This document shows positions 55,509 to 64,000 of a DNA stretch of 64,000 bases, one piece after another. The stretch is from Phaeobacter sp. 22II1-1F12B (lineage in GTDB: Bacteria > Pseudomonadota > Alphaproteobacteria > Rhodobacterales > Rhodobacteraceae). The stretch covers positions 62,001 through 126,000 of the forward strand of contig NZ_AQQP01000003.1 of assembly GCF_002210165.1 (NCBI RefSeq), in the 5' to 3' direction. Position 1 is the stretch's first letter; the number at the start of each line of letters is the position of its first letter. The notes below the pieces were generated by a model. That model did not search any database and had not been told where the DNA came from. It saw only the letters and a list, made by a program, of their open reading frames with translations. A program made the position numbers and the translations under genes.

Positions 55509-57303
55509 CCTTATCCTCAAGCAGCAGCCATTCTTCCTCGGCTGCCGACAGCTTTTCCTGCCGTTCGACAAGCGCCTCGGTCGCTTTCTTGAATTTCAGC
55601 GGTTCGCGACTGTAAAGTTCCGGGTCCGCCATAAGCTGTTCAAGCTTGGCAATCTCAGCTTCAAGCCTTTCGATCTCCGACGGCAAGGCTTCCAGCCGGT
55701 GCTTTTCGGTAAAGGACAGCCCTTTCTTCTTCTCAACGGACTGCTTTACCTTCGCCTCCGAAGGCTTTGATTTTTCTTCGACCTTCGGCGCACGTTCGCC
55801 ACGCTGGCGCACGTAATCGCTCCACCCGCCCGGATAGACGACAGCCTGACCATTGCCTTCCATCGCCACGGTGGCCGAGGCCACACGGTCAAGAAAGTCG
55901 CGGTCGTGGCTGACCAGCAGGACGGTCCCGTCGTAGTCGTCGAGAACCTCCTGAAGCAGATCAAGCGTTTCGACATCCAGATCGTTGGTCGGCTCGTCAA
56001 GCACCAGCACGTTACTCTGCCGCGCCATCAGGCGTGCCAGCAAAAGCCGTGCTTTTTCGCCGCCTGACAGGGCGCGCACCGGTGCCCGCGCCTGAGACTC
56101 GTCAAAGAGGAAATCCTTGAGATAACTGACCACGTGGCGCGGATTGCCTCGCACCATCACCTGATCCGCCTGACCAGACACGCGCATCTCACTGTCGCCG
56201 GTCAGCGATTCCCAAAGCGACATATCGGGATCAAGCTGCGCTCGCGCCTGATCGAAGACCGCGATCTCAAGGTTCGTGCCATGCCGGATCTCACCGCTGT
56301 CGGGCGTTTCCTGTCCCAGCAGCACCTTGAGCAGCGTCGTCTTGCCCACGCCATTCGGCCCGACAAAGGCCACGCGGTCGCCACGCTGAATGCTCAGGCT
56401 GAAATCACTCACGATCTTCTTGTCGCCGAATGACTTCGAGACATTAAAGGCCTCGATGACCTTCTTGCCGGATTTCGGCCCCGAATCGAGGTTCAGATCC
56501 GCCGTACCCTGCCGTCGGATCTGGTTCGCCCGTTCGGCCCGCAGATCCGCAAGGGCGCGCACCCGGCCCTGATTGCGTTTACGCCGCGCACTGATGCCTT
56601 CGACCGCCCAACGCGCCTCGGACTTGATAAGGCGGTTCAGCTTGTGGCGCTGCATGTCCTCTTCTTCCCAGACCTGATCGCGCCAGGCCTCGAAAGCCTC
56701 GAACCCTTTTTCCTGCCGACGCACGCTTCCCCTGTCGATCCAGAGCGTTGCGCGCGACAATTCACGCAGAAAGGCACGGTCGTGGCTGATCATCACGAAA
56801 GCGGCGCGGGTGGATTTCAACTCGCGCTCAAGCCATTGCACCGCCTCGATATCAAGATGGTTGGTCGGCTCGTCCAGCAGCATGAGGTCAGGCGCCCGCG
56901 CCATCAGACCGGCCAGCGCCGCGCGCCGCCGCTCTCCGCCCGAGGCGGTCGAAACCAGCCGGTCCGGGTCGAACTTCAGCCCTTCGGCGGCACGCTCGAC
57001 CTTGTAGAGTTCGCCCGGATCAAGATCGCGGGTCGCGAATTCCCCCAGCGTCTCGCAGCCCGCCATATCCGGATCCTGCTCCATATAGCCCACGGTCCGG
57101 CCCGGCGGGACGACAATCGTGCCGCTGTCCGGTTCAACCAGCCCGGCCATGACCTTCATCAGGGTCGATTTTCCCGACCCGTTACGACCAACCAGCGCGA
57201 CCCGGTCGCCCGGCTGGACGACAAGATCGAGCGCGTCGAACAACGGGTCGCCGCCAAAGGTCAGGGAAATATCGGAGAGCTGTAACAGGGGGATCTGGGC
57301 CAT
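55489..57303 (-). CDS. uup: ABC-F ATPase Uup
   Basis: A 604-residue ABC-F protein. Domain 1 has GRNGSGKST, SGGERRRAAL and LLDEPTNHLD; domain 2 has GPNGVGKTT, LSGGEKARLL and VLDEPTNDLD. The linker motif GISARRKRNQGRVRAL and a Glu/Lys-rich C-terminal coiled coil (about 530-604) identify the Uup group. Uup acts on ribosomes or branched DNA intermediates. It is distinct from the YheS-like ABC-F at 17735-19591. Confidence 0.95.
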   Translation of the reverse strand: MAQIPLLQLSDISLTFGGDPLFDALDLVVQPGDRVALVGRNGSGKSTLMKVMAGLVEPDSGTIVVPPGRTVGYMEQDPDMAGCETLGEFATRDLDPGELYKVERAAEGLKFDPDRLVSTASGGERRRAALAGLMARAPDLMLLDEPTNHLDIEAVQWLERELKSTRAAFVMISHDRAFLRELSRATLWIDRGSVRRQEKGFEAFEAWRDQVWEEEDMQRHKLNRLIKSEARWAVEGISARRKRNQGRVRALADLRAERANQIRRQGTADLNLDSGPKSGKKVIEAFNVSKSFGDKKIVSDFSLSIQRGDRVAFVGPNGVGKTTLLKVLLGQETPDSGEIRHGTNLEIAVFDQARAQLDPDMSLWESLTGDSEMRVSGQADQVMVRGNPRHVVSYLKDFLFDESQARAPVRALSGGEKARLLLARLMARQSNVLVLDEPTNDLDVETLDLLQEVLDDYDGTVLLVSHDRDFLDRVASATVAMEGNGQAVVYPGGWSDYVRQRGERAPKVEEKSKPSEAKVKQSVEKKKGLSFTEKHRLEALPSEIERLEAEIAKLEQLMADPELYSREPLKFKKATEALVERQEKLSAAEEEWLLLEDKASAEAG

Positions 57304-57362
57304 TTCGCTGCGCTATGACATAGCCGCAGAACTGTCAACGAGTCGCCGGTATCGCCCACGAG

Positions 57363-58103
57363 CTATTGCGCGACCGCGCGCAGTAACCTCTTGCGGGCCG
57401 GTGGAATCGCCGAGATTTCGACGCCTGTGAAAACATGGAGCGTGTTCATCTGCCGGTCGACCACCGCGTGATCGCTGACCCAGCCGCCCATCGACAGATA
57501 GGTGCGCAGCAGCGGCGGCATACCCGACATCGCCTTCTTCAGATCCGGCTTGCGCCGCAATCGAGCGGCATAACGGAAAACCTCGGCGGCCTTGATCCTT
57601 GGCCACCATCGCTTTGGAGCCAAGTGGCGGGCCTTGAGCATGGCGAAAGCGTCAAGATAGTTGTCGGTCTCGGTCCCGGCAAAGGATGAACACCCGAACA
57701 GCATGTCGATCCGGTTCGCATCGACAAAAGCCGTCATCGCGCCCCAGGCAAGCCGCAGGATGTCTGGATCGTGCCAGTCGGGATGAATACAGAATCGCCC
57801 CATCTCGACCATCCGGCCTGAAAAGCTCTGCAAGGCGGACAATTCGTAGAACTGGGCCGAGTAACTGCGGGAAACGTCCCGCCCGTCCTCCAGCAAGAGC
57901 ATCCGAAAACAGCAGACCAGCGTGCCGGTTTGCATCTCGCGCACCAGAACATGCGCACAGGACGCGTCATAACCGTCGCTATCAACGCCGCCTGATCCAA
58001 AGGCAAGCCCTCTCAGGGTCTGCGCCTCGGCAATCTCTTCGCGCGCTTGCGCAACGTAGACGCGATAGTGACCGCGGGTCATAGGGGGCATGACAGGATG
58101 CAT
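57363..58103 (-). CDS. olsB: Ornithine-acyl-ACP N-acyltransferase (OlsB-like)
   Basis: A 246-residue GNAT-fold enzyme. Blocks such as AQTLRGLAFG, SAQFYELSALQSFSGRMVEMGR split in family order, CIHPDWHDPDILRLAWGAM and SFAGTE identify the OlsB family. It adds a 3-hydroxyacyl chain to ornithine, the first step to lyso-ornithine lipid. The frame reaches 58247, but the ATG at 58103 with GAGG before it is preferred. OlsA, the second acyltransferase, is not adjacent. Ornithine lipids replace phospholipids under phosphate limitation in this group. Confidence 0.85.
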   Translation of the reverse strand: MHPVMPPMTRGHYRVYVAQAREEIAEAQTLRGLAFGSGGVDSDGYDASCAHVLVREMQTGTLVCCFRMLLLEDGRDVSRSYSAQFYELSALQSFSGRMVEMGRFCIHPDWHDPDILRLAWGAMTAFVDANRIDMLFGCSSFAGTETDNYLDAFAMLKARHLAPKRWWPRIKAAEVFRYAARLRRKPDLKKAMSGMPPLLRTYLSMGGWVSDHAVVDRQMNTLHVFTGVEISAIPPARKRLLRAVAQ

Positions 58104-58197
58104 CGGGGCCTCGCGCTGACGGTACCTGAAACGGTAGTCGCGACCCCGGCTATCCACAAGATGTATCAGTGCCGTGAAGAAAGGGCGTATTCGCCGT

Positions 58198-58665
58198 TTA
58201 TTCTTCGGGAACCAGCGATCCCGGTCCGATGCGGCCAAGGTTCCCAAGCAGCTGACGCAGGAAGGTGCTGTCGGATTCGCCGTTATCAGTCACCCGACGT
58301 TCCAGCGGAATCACGCGCCCGTCTTCCAGATCGTAGCGCGAAATGTTACGGACCACGCCGCGCTGGTCAAAGCTGATCGCGACAAGGTTGCGCGAAACCG
58401 GCTTGGGGGCGAACCCTCCGTAATGACGCATCCGGGTCGCGACATAGTAATAGCCGCTGCTGTCGAGCACACCGCTCGCTCCCGGCGTTCCGATTGCCTC
58501 GGTCACGCTGTCGCGTGTATCGACACCAACCTGAATGGCCGCAAGGTCATCAGCCGTGGGTACATACCCGTGATTGCGATAGATCGAAGCGCATGCAGAA
58601 CAGGTCAAGGCGACGATTCCTGCCAATACCGCTTGCCGTACATACTTTCCGTGTACTGGTATCAT
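58198..58665 (-). CDS. bamE: Outer membrane assembly lipoprotein BamE
   Basis: A 155-residue lipoprotein of the BAM complex. The signal peptide ends in a lipobox-like LTCSAC. The SmpA/OmlA fold is clear in IQVGVDTRDSVTEAIGTPGASG and YYYVATRMRHYGGFAPKPVSR. The ATG at 58665 has a GAGGGTG site; upstream in-frame sequence is antisense to the DUF177 gene. Divergent from DUF177, as is usual in alphaproteobacteria. Confidence 0.92.
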   Translation of the reverse strand: MIPVHGKYVRQAVLAGIVALTCSACASIYRNHGYVPTADDLAAIQVGVDTRDSVTEAIGTPGASGVLDSSGYYYVATRMRHYGGFAPKPVSRNLVAISFDQRGVVRNISRYDLEDGRVIPLERRVTDNGESDSTFLRQLLGNLGRIGPGSLVPEE

Positions 58666-58754
58666 ACGCTTGTCACCCTCTTGCCTTGACCACTTATGGC
58701 TTCTATGTCGCATAACGGCTTCGCGCCACCGGTTCAAGAAACGAAAGCGCCGAT

Positions 58755-59291
58755 ATGACCAGACCTTCTGCCCTACGGGTTGCCGACCTTTCCCAGAACA
58801 CGCCGACTCCCTTCGAGCTTCGGCCCGATTCCGCACAGCTGGACGCAATGGCACAAGAGCTTGATCTGCTTGCCCTGCGCAAGCTTTCTTTTGCCGGAGA
58901 AATCGCGGCCGAAGGCAAACGCGACTGGGTTCTGACCGGCAAGCTTGGTGCCACCGTCGTTCAGCCCTGCGTCGTGACACTGGAGCCGGTCACCACTCGG
59001 ATCGATGTTCCCGTCCGTCGCACCTACCTTGCGAATATGCCCGAACCCGATGGCGACGAAGTCGAGATGCCCGAGGATGAGACCCTCGAACCTCTTGGCA
59101 GCGTCATCGATCCCGCCGTTGTCATGGCCGAAGCGCTGGCCCTGTCCCTGCCCCTCTATCCCCGGAAAGAGGACGCGGAACCGGGTGATGCAACCTTTGC
59201 CGCACCGGGCACGACGCCGCTCAGCGACGAAGACGTAAAGCCCTTTGCCGGCCTTGCCGGGTTGCGGGATGCGCTGAAAAAGGATAGCTGA
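58755..59291 (+). CDS. DUF177 (YceD) family protein
   Basis: A 178-residue protein of the YceD family, linked to large-subunit ribosomal RNA accumulation in plants and bacteria. Family blocks include FAGEIAAEGKRDWVLTGKL, VVQPCVVTLEPVTTRID and the acidic LGSVIDPAVVMAEALALSLPLYP. It lies upstream of rpmF, as in most bacteria, with a 211-bp gap that carries a promoter. Confidence 0.9.
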   Translation: MTRPSALRVADLSQNTPTPFELRPDSAQLDAMAQELDLLALRKLSFAGEIAAEGKRDWVLTGKLGATVVQPCVVTLEPVTTRIDVPVRRTYLANMPEPDGDEVEMPEDETLEPLGSVIDPAVVMAEALALSLPLYPRKEDAEPGDATFAAPGTTPLSDEDVKPFAGLAGLRDALKKDS

Positions 59292-59336
59292 GCGCCAGCT
59301 GCCGATCATGTTCCGCAGGGTCGCGCGAAAAAGAAC

Positions 59337-59364
59337 TTGCACTATGCAGATTTCGACGTATTTT
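59337..59364 (+). promoter_or_regulatory. Sigma70-like promoter upstream of rpmF
   Basis: TTGCAC (59337-59342), a 16-nt spacer and TATTTT (59359-59364) lie in the 211-bp gap before rpmF. It may drive rpmF-plsX-fabH independently of DUF177. Confidence 0.5.
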
Positions 59365-59502
59365 CGCGCCTTCATCGGATTTATGGTTGGACATTGCTGG
59401 GGTACCGCCCTAAACGCACGTCACGCCGCTTCACACTGCTGAAGAATTGAAACAGAGGTCGTCGGGATCGCCCGCGACGTAACATGAGATAAAGGTTGAG
59501 AC

Positions 59503-59709
59503 ATGGCCGTCCAACAGAACAAAGTATCGAAATCGCGCCGCAACAACCGCCGCGCACATGACGCACTGGTCGCGGCGAACCCCAACGAATGCCCGAACTG
59601 CGGCGAGTTGAAGCGTCCTCACCACGTCTGTGCCGCCTGCGGTCACTATGACGACAAGGAAATTGTCGCACAAGTCGACGAAATCGACCTGGACGAAGAC
59701 GCGGCTTGA
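59503..59709 (+). CDS. rpmF: 50S ribosomal protein L32
   Basis: A 68-residue zinc-binding ribosomal protein. It begins [21 protein letters not shown] and carries two Cys pairs (CPNC and CAAC) that bind zinc. The acidic C-terminal tail is normal for alphaproteobacteria. It is 21 nt upstream of plsX. Confidence 0.97.
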   Translation: MAVQQNKVSKSRRNNRRAHDALVAANPNECPNCGELKRPHHVCAACGHYDDKEIVAQVDEIDLDEDAA

Positions 59710-59730
59710 GCAAAGGCGGCGGGCAATTGA

Positions 59731-60852
59731 ATGACAGCCCAGCCTGATCAAACCAATAGAGCTGACCGACGCACCACGATTTCCGTGGATGCGATGGGTG
59801 GTGATGCGGGCGCACAAGCTGTTGTCGCCGGCATCGCCGAATCTGCCAAGAAGAACCCGGAAATCCGGTTCATTCTGCATGGCCCCACGTCAGAGCTCGA
59901 ACCGCTGGTCGCGCGTCGGCGCGGCCTCTCTGAACGTGTGACCTTCCGCGATGCGGCAGATGTCGTCACGATGGAGGACAAGCCAAGCCAGGTCGTCCGG
60001 AACGGCAAAGGCACCTCCATGTGGTCCGCCATCGAATCGGTGCGCGAAGGCGAAGCTGCCGCTGCCGTCTCCTGCGGCAATACCGGCGCGCTCATGGCGC
60101 TGTCGACGATCCGCCTGCGCCGCCTGCCCGGCGTCAACCGCCCCGCCATTGCCATCATGTGGCCGTCCCGCAATCCGCAGGCGTTCAACGTCATGCTGGA
60201 TGTCGGTGCCGATGTGCGTGCCGATGCCCGCGACCTCCTGCAATTCGCACTTATGGGCGCCTCCTACGCGCGGAACGGGCTTAACCTGTCGCGTCCCCGG
60301 ATCGGCCTGCTCAATGTCGGCACCGAGGAACACAAGGGCCGTACCGAACTCAAGGAAGCGCATGGGCTGATCGCACAGGTGGCCGATGACAACGGGTTCG
60401 ATTTCGTCGGATTCGTCGAAGGCTCGGACATCCCCGGTGATGTCGCAGACGTGATCGTCACCGACGGCTTCACCGGCAACGTCGCCATCAAGACCGGCGA
60501 AGGCACCGCCAGCCTGATCGGAGACCTGCTGCGCGAGGCCTTCAAATACTCTCCAATGTCGCGCCTCGCATCGGTTCTCGCGATAACCTCTTTGCGTCGC
60601 TTGAAAAAACGCATCGATCCCCGGCGGGTGAACGGTGGCGTTTTCCTCGGTCTGAACGGTACGATCGTCAAATCGCACGGCAGCGCCGATGCGACCGGCG
60701 TCTCCTCTGCGATCAAACTTGCCTTTCAACTCGCTCAGTCCGGCTTTTCGGAAAAACTGGCGGCTCGGGTTGCATCTGTCGGCGAGCTTTCCCATGATGG
60801 TCAGGCTCCGTCCGAAAAGCCGACGGAAGAAAGAAAAGAAGGACGGGCATGA
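59731..60852 (+). CDS. plsX: Phosphate acyltransferase PlsX
   Basis: A 373-residue peripheral enzyme that makes acyl-phosphate from acyl-ACP for phospholipid synthesis. It has SVDAMGGDAGAQAVVAGI at the N-terminus, SCGNTGALMALS and VTDGFTGNVAIKTGEGTAS. It overlaps fabH by 4 nt (ATGA), so the enzyme that starts fatty-acid chains is co-translated with the one that passes them to glycerophosphate. Confidence 0.97.
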   Translation: MTAQPDQTNRADRRTTISVDAMGGDAGAQAVVAGIAESAKKNPEIRFILHGPTSELEPLVARRRGLSERVTFRDAADVVTMEDKPSQVVRNGKGTSMWSAIESVREGEAAAAVSCGNTGALMALSTIRLRRLPGVNRPAIAIMWPSRNPQAFNVMLDVGADVRADARDLLQFALMGASYARNGLNLSRPRIGLLNVGTEEHKGRTELKEAHGLIAQVADDNGFDFVGFVEGSDIPGDVADVIVTDGFTGNVAIKTGEGTASLIGDLLREAFKYSPMSRLASVLAITSLRRLKKRIDPRRVNGGVFLGLNGTIVKSHGSADATGVSSAIKLAFQLAQSGFSEKLAARVASVGELSHDGQAPSEKPTEERKEGRA

Positions 60853-61820
60853 CACGCAGAGCGGTTGTGACGGGGGTTGGCCACTACCTCCCCGAGAGAG
60901 TAGTACCCAACGCCGAATTCGAAGCCACGCTAGACACAACAGATGAATGGATCCGCTCCCGTTCCGGGATCGAGCGACGCCATTTCGCTGCCGAGGGCGA
61001 AGGCACTTCGGATCTTGCGACCAAGGCCGCACAGGCTGCGCTGAAAGATGCCGGGATCGAGATTGATTCCGTCGATGCGATCATTCTCGCGACCTCGACT
61101 GCCGATCTCACCTTTCCCTCCGCTGCAACCATGGTTCAGGCAGCTCTTGGCATGACACGCGGCTTTGCCTTTGACGTTCAGGCTGTCTGCGCCGGTTTCG
61201 TCTATGCGCTGGCCAATGCAAACGCGCTGATCGCCTCGGGCCAGTGCGACCGGATTCTCGTGATCGGGGCCGAAACCTTCAGCCGGATCATGGACTGGAC
61301 AGACCGGTCCACCTGCGTACTCTTCGGCGACGGCGCCGGCGCGCTGATCCTCGAAGCGAAAGATGGGCAGGGCACGTCCGATGATCGCGGCATCCTTTCC
61401 GTCGATCTTCACTCCGACGGTCGCTACCGCGATCTCCTCTACGTGGACGGCGGGGTTTCCACCAAATCCACCGGTTACCTGCGTATGCAGGGCAATCAGG
61501 TCTTCCGCCACGCGGTCGAGAAACTCGCCGCCACAGCCGAGGCCGCTCTTGATAAGGCTTTCTTAACCAGTTCCGATGTTGACTGGATCGTGCCGCATCA
61601 GGCAAATATTCGCATCATCCAGGGCACGGCCAAGAAGATGGCCCTGCCCATGTCCCAGGTCGTGGTCACGGTTCAGGATCACGGAAACACCTCTGCCGCA
61701 TCGATTCCGCTGGCCATGTCGGTTGGAAAGCAGCGCGGGCAGATCAAAGAGGGCGACCTGCTCGTGACCGAAGCCATTGGCGGCGGGCTGGCATGGGGCG
61801 CCGTCGTCCTGCGATGGTAG
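60849..61820 (+). CDS. fabH: 3-oxoacyl-ACP synthase III
   Basis: A 323-residue KAS III enzyme that condenses acetyl-CoA with malonyl-ACP to start fatty-acid synthesis. The catalytic triad is present: Cys114 in AVCAGFVYAL, His in VPHQANIRI and Asn in DHGNTSAAS. It is translationally coupled to plsX. Confidence 0.97.
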   Translation: MTRRAVVTGVGHYLPERVVPNAEFEATLDTTDEWIRSRSGIERRHFAAEGEGTSDLATKAAQAALKDAGIEIDSVDAIILATSTADLTFPSAATMVQAALGMTRGFAFDVQAVCAGFVYALANANALIASGQCDRILVIGAETFSRIMDWTDRSTCVLFGDGAGALILEAKDGQGTSDDRGILSVDLHSDGRYRDLLYVDGGVSTKSTGYLRMQGNQVFRHAVEKLAATAEAALDKAFLTSSDVDWIVPHQANIRIIQGTAKKMALPMSQVVVTVQDHGNTSAASIPLAMSVGKQRGQIKEGDLLVTEAIGGGLAWGAVVLRW

Positions 61821-61872
61821 CGCCAAAGCTTTGCATTAAATAGCAATTCCAAGCCCTTACAACTCATTGATG

Positions 61873-61902
61873 TTGACTCGCAAATTGTGCAGCCCCTATG
61901 CT
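61873..61902 (+). promoter_or_regulatory. Sigma70-like promoter of ihfA
   Basis: TTGACT (61873-61878), an 18-nt spacer and TATGCT (61897-61902) lie 24 nt before the ihfA start codon. An AGGGGG ribosome binding site follows. Confidence 0.55.
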
Positions 61903-61926
61903 GGATAAAACCACAGGGGGATCACA

Positions 61927-62229
61927 ATGGGCGACAAGACTCTGACTCGTATGGATCTGAGCGAGGCTGTGTTCCGCGAAGTCGGCCTGTCACGCAACGA
62001 AAGCGCTCAACTCGTCGAAAGCATGCTCGAATACATGTCCGACGCGCTGGTGCGTGGTGAGCAGGTCAAGATCTCTTCTTTCGGCACTTTCAGTGTCCGT
62101 GAGAAATCGGCGCGGGTTGGGCGTAATCCCAAGACCGGCGAAGAAGTACCTATCCAGCCGCGTCGCGTCCTGACGTTCCGTCCGTCGCATCTGATGAAAG
62201 ATCGTGTTGCCGACGGTAACAAATCCTGA
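61927..62229 (+). CDS. ihfA: Integration host factor subunit alpha
   Basis: A 100-residue DNA-bending nucleoid protein of the HU/IHF family. The DNA-intercalating arm [20 protein letters not shown] and the N-terminal [18 protein letters not shown] identify the alpha subunit. It pairs with IhfB, encoded elsewhere. It sits between fabH and a MerR regulator, the standard alphaproteobacterial order. Confidence 0.97.
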   Translation: MGDKTLTRMDLSEAVFREVGLSRNESAQLVESMLEYMSDALVRGEQVKISSFGTFSVREKSARVGRNPKTGEEVPIQPRRVLTFRPSHLMKDRVADGNKS

Positions 62230-62244
62230 ATTGGATTCTGACTG

Positions 62245-63234
62245 ATGAGCAAGTCTCCCGATGCATTTCGCACCATCAGCGAGGTCGCGGACTGGCTTGA
62301 CCTTCAGCCTCATGTTCTGCGTTTCTGGGAAAGCAAGTTCGCACAGATCAAGCCGGTAAAACGCGCGGGTGGCCGCCGTTACTATCGCCCTGCGGACATG
62401 CAGCTTCTAGGTGGGATAAAGCAGCTTTTGCACGAAGATGGGATGACCATCAAAGGCGCCCAAAAGATCATTCGTGAACAAGGGGTTGCACATGTCTGCA
62501 ACCTCTCCCAACCGCTCGAATCCTTCCCCGGTTCAGCGGCTCCCGAAACGCCCGACGCAGCCGCAGCTTCGGCGACAAATGGCGCTGGCGCGGGCACAGT
62601 CCTGCCCTTCAAATCCCGCCCGGATCCAGAGCCGGCGGCGGAACAGACCAGTGCCACAATGCAGACCGGTGAGGATTTCGCCTCGCCCGAACTGCCGATG
62701 GACATGCCCCTGCACCGGCAGGCAGAAAAGGCCGCTGCGCCAGAGGCTCCCGCCGACGACAGTGCTGTGGAAGCCGTTGGCGAAGATACCCCCGCGCCAG
62801 TCGAAACCGACGAGTCCGCTCCGTCGGACGCCGCAGAATTTGACGCTCCCGAATTCACGCAGACTTCGGCGCCTTCCACCATGTTCGGTTCGGAAGACGA
62901 CGCAGGGTCCGAAACGCCATCTGCCGATGCCGCCGCAGCAACGCTCGGCGAGCACGAACTGCCATCCCCGGCTTCGGAAGAACTGGCGAATCTCCAACAG
63001 GATGCTTCAGCCCCCGAGTCGGACCCGTCCGGTGATTCTATCAACGAGCCGCGCCCCGATATCGTCGATGTCCCCGAGGTCGCGGATGAAAGCGCCCTGC
63101 CCGTTTCCGCCGGCACCCTCTCTCTTTTGTCCCGCACGCATACTATTCCGCAGGAAAACCGGACCGAGGTCGTCGCGCTGACACAGGAATTGCGGCGCTG
63201 GCTGGATCGGGCTGCGGGTACGCGCATCTCCTGA
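62245..63234 (+). CDS. MerR family regulator with long acidic tail
   Basis: A 329-residue protein. Residues about 8-78 are a MerR winged helix ([20 protein letters not shown], then [14 protein letters not shown]). From about residue 95 to 300 the chain is low-complexity, rich in Ala, Pro, Glu, Asp and Ser, and strongly acidic. The C-terminal 30 residues are ordered-looking again ([14 protein letters not shown]). MerR proteins are usually about 110-200 residues, so the tail is the odd part. It starts 15 nt after ihfA and is probably cotranscribed with it. Target genes are unknown. Confidence 0.88.
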   Translation: MSKSPDAFRTISEVADWLDLQPHVLRFWESKFAQIKPVKRAGGRRYYRPADMQLLGGIKQLLHEDGMTIKGAQKIIREQGVAHVCNLSQPLESFPGSAAPETPDAAAASATNGAGAGTVLPFKSRPDPEPAAEQTSATMQTGEDFASPELPMDMPLHRQAEKAAAPEAPADDSAVEAVGEDTPAPVETDESAPSDAAEFDAPEFTQTSAPSTMFGSEDDAGSETPSADAAAATLGEHELPSPASEELANLQQDASAPESDPSGDSINEPRPDIVDVPEVADESALPVSAGTLSLLSRTHTIPQENRTEVVALTQELRRWLDRAAGTRIS

Positions 63235-63255
63235 GGATAATGTGGTGATTTGCTC

Positions 63256-63283
63256 TTGTCCCCCGCTTCAAAACGGGTATGTA
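63256..63283 (+). promoter_or_regulatory. Possible promoter of tRNA-Pro
   Basis: TTGTCC (63256-63261), a 16-nt spacer and TATGTA (63278-63283) lie 11 nt before the tRNA. Matches are moderate. Confidence 0.4.
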
Positions 63284-63294
63284 ACGCCCATCGT

Positions 63295-63371
63295 CGGGCT
63301 ATGGCGCAGCCTGGTAGCGCGTCCGTCTGGGGGACGGAAGGTCGCAGGTTCGAGTCCTGCTAGCCCGACCA
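63295..63371 (+). tRNA. tRNA-Pro (GGG)
   Basis: A 77-nt cloverleaf with acceptor CGGGCTA/TAGCCCG, discriminator A and encoded CCA. The anticodon stem TCCGT/ACGGA with loop CTGGGGG gives anticodon GGG (Pro). Confidence 0.96.
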
Positions 63372-63426
63372 AAATCTACCGACGATATCAACGCCCCTCT
63401 CCCCCTCACGGGCGGGAGTGTGTGCA

Positions 63427-64000
63427 TTGACCGGCGTTTGCCCAAACCAGACTATAGAGACAATGATCGCCACGGGTGCCATCAAGGCCGATCCGCCGGT
63501 GATCCCTGCTCAAGTTCAGCCAGCCAGCCTCGACCTGCGGCTGGGAATGGTCGCCTATCGCGTCCGGGCCTCATTTCTGGCCGGGCGCGGCAAGAGCGTG
63601 ACCGAGCGGCTTGCTGAGTTCGAAATGCACCGGATCGACCTCAGCGACGGCGCCGTTCTGGAAAAAGGCTGCGTCTATCTTGTTCCGCTGATGGAATCGC
63701 TGGCCCTGCCCGACGATATTCAGGCGGTCGCCAACGCCAAGAGTTCCACCGGTCGGCTCGACCTGCTCACGCGTACGATCACCGATGGCGGAACCGAATT
63801 CGACCGGATTCCCTCCGGCTACAACGGTCCGCTCTACGCCGAAATCTGCCCGCGCTCCTTTTCGGTTCTGGTCCGTCCCGGCATGCGCCTGAACCAGATC
63901 CGCTTCCGCTCGGGTCAGGCGGTGCTCAGCGATGCCGAACTGACCACGCTCCACGAAAAGACACCGCTTGTGGACGGGCCAGCCGTCATCAAGGAAGGTC
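63427..64000 (+). CDS. dcd: 2'-deoxycytidine 5'-triphosphate deaminase (partial)
   Basis: The first 191 residues of a Dcd-type dCTP deaminase, cut by the window end. It makes dUTP from dCTP for thymidylate synthesis. Family blocks are VQPASLDLRLG near 29-39, AKSSTGRLDLLTR with the catalytic-region Ser/Arg, and the dUTPase-like LYAEICPRSFSVLVRPGMRLNQIRF split over about 150-175. A TTG at 63427 with GGGAG about 8 nt before it gives the likely start; the ATG at 63463 is an alternative. Alphaproteobacterial versions are about twice the usual length with two tandem domains; that cannot be checked here. Confidence 0.88.
   Translation, partial: MTGVCPNQTIETMIATGAIKADPPVIPAQVQPASLDLRLGMVAYRVRASFLAGRGKSVTERLAEFEMHRIDLSDGAVLEKGCVYLVPLMESLALPDDIQAVANAKSSTGRLDLLTRTITDGGTEFDRIPSGYNGPLYAEICPRSFSVLVRPGMRLNQIRFRSGQAVLSDAELTTLHEKTPLVDGPAVIKEG

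Overview
The window is a GC-rich chromosomal segment of an alphaproteobacterium, most likely a marine Rhodobacteraceae (Roseobacter group) species. The evidence is gene content and order: bamE / DUF177-rpmF-plsX-fabH-ihfA-merR; lptF-lptG-lptD-surA-pdxA-rsmA; DUF4167 beside prmC-prfA; a Mur-type Fur regulator without the CxxC motif; a GSCFA protein; DUF4112; and an OlsB acyltransferase. I saw no insertion sequence, prophage, plasmid gene, CRISPR array or rRNA. The window ends inside the last gene (dcd).

Layout. 1-3.3 kb: M20 dipeptidase, then a divergent glycosyltransferase/sulfotransferase-like pair. 3.3-10.8 kb: two identical tRNA-Asp genes, each with its own promoter, a two-gene nuclease/ATPase module (SbcD/YhaO-like phosphoesterase plus YhaN/SbcC-like ATPase), an AT-rich gap, a soluble multi-PAS histidine kinase and tRNA-Val. 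10.8-16.5 kb: histidine phosphatase, a translationally coupled SGNH-like/GSCFA pair, a cytochrome P450 and a secreted RTX metalloprotease. 16.6-24.7 kb: DUF4112, ndk, a YheS-like ABC-F ATPase, a membrane histidine kinase, MarC, a membrane-anchored retropepsin-like protease, and holC-pepA. 24.8-35.2 kb: the outer-membrane biogenesis operon (lptF, lptG, lptD, surA) running into pdxA and rsmA, then prfA-prmC and DUF4167 on the other strand.

35.2-42.6 kb: a small secreted protein, DUF1499, a tightly coupled three-gene operon (M20 amidohydrolase, agmatinase, guanidinobutyrase-like ureohydrolase), mazG coupled to a sulfotransferase, nucleoside hydrolase plus GNAT, and a small lipoprotein sharing a bidirectional terminator with eno. 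42.6-53.7 kb: enolase, two EamA transporters, an AbrB-type transporter, Mur, a DEAD-box helicase with a long leader, SelO, a cupin, anmK, tyrS and an unlisted 48-residue membrane protein. 53.7-64 kb: a FemAB-like acyltransferase, an SDR, uup, olsB, bamE, the fatty-acid/ribosome operon, ihfA, a MerR regulator with a long acidic tail, tRNA-Pro and partial dcd.

Working together: LptF/G/D, SurA and BamE serve envelope assembly; PlsX, FabH and OlsB serve lipid synthesis; RsmA, PrmC, RF1, L32, TyrRS, two ABC-F proteins and four tRNAs serve translation. The SpeB/guanidinobutyrase operon would remove urea from guanidino compounds made from arginine. Most of the window is ordinary core genome. The least explained parts are the SGNH/GSCFA pair, the nuclease/ATPase module in the tRNA-flanked segment, the ureohydrolase operon, the helicase leader, and several perfect hairpins at gene ends that lack U-tracts.
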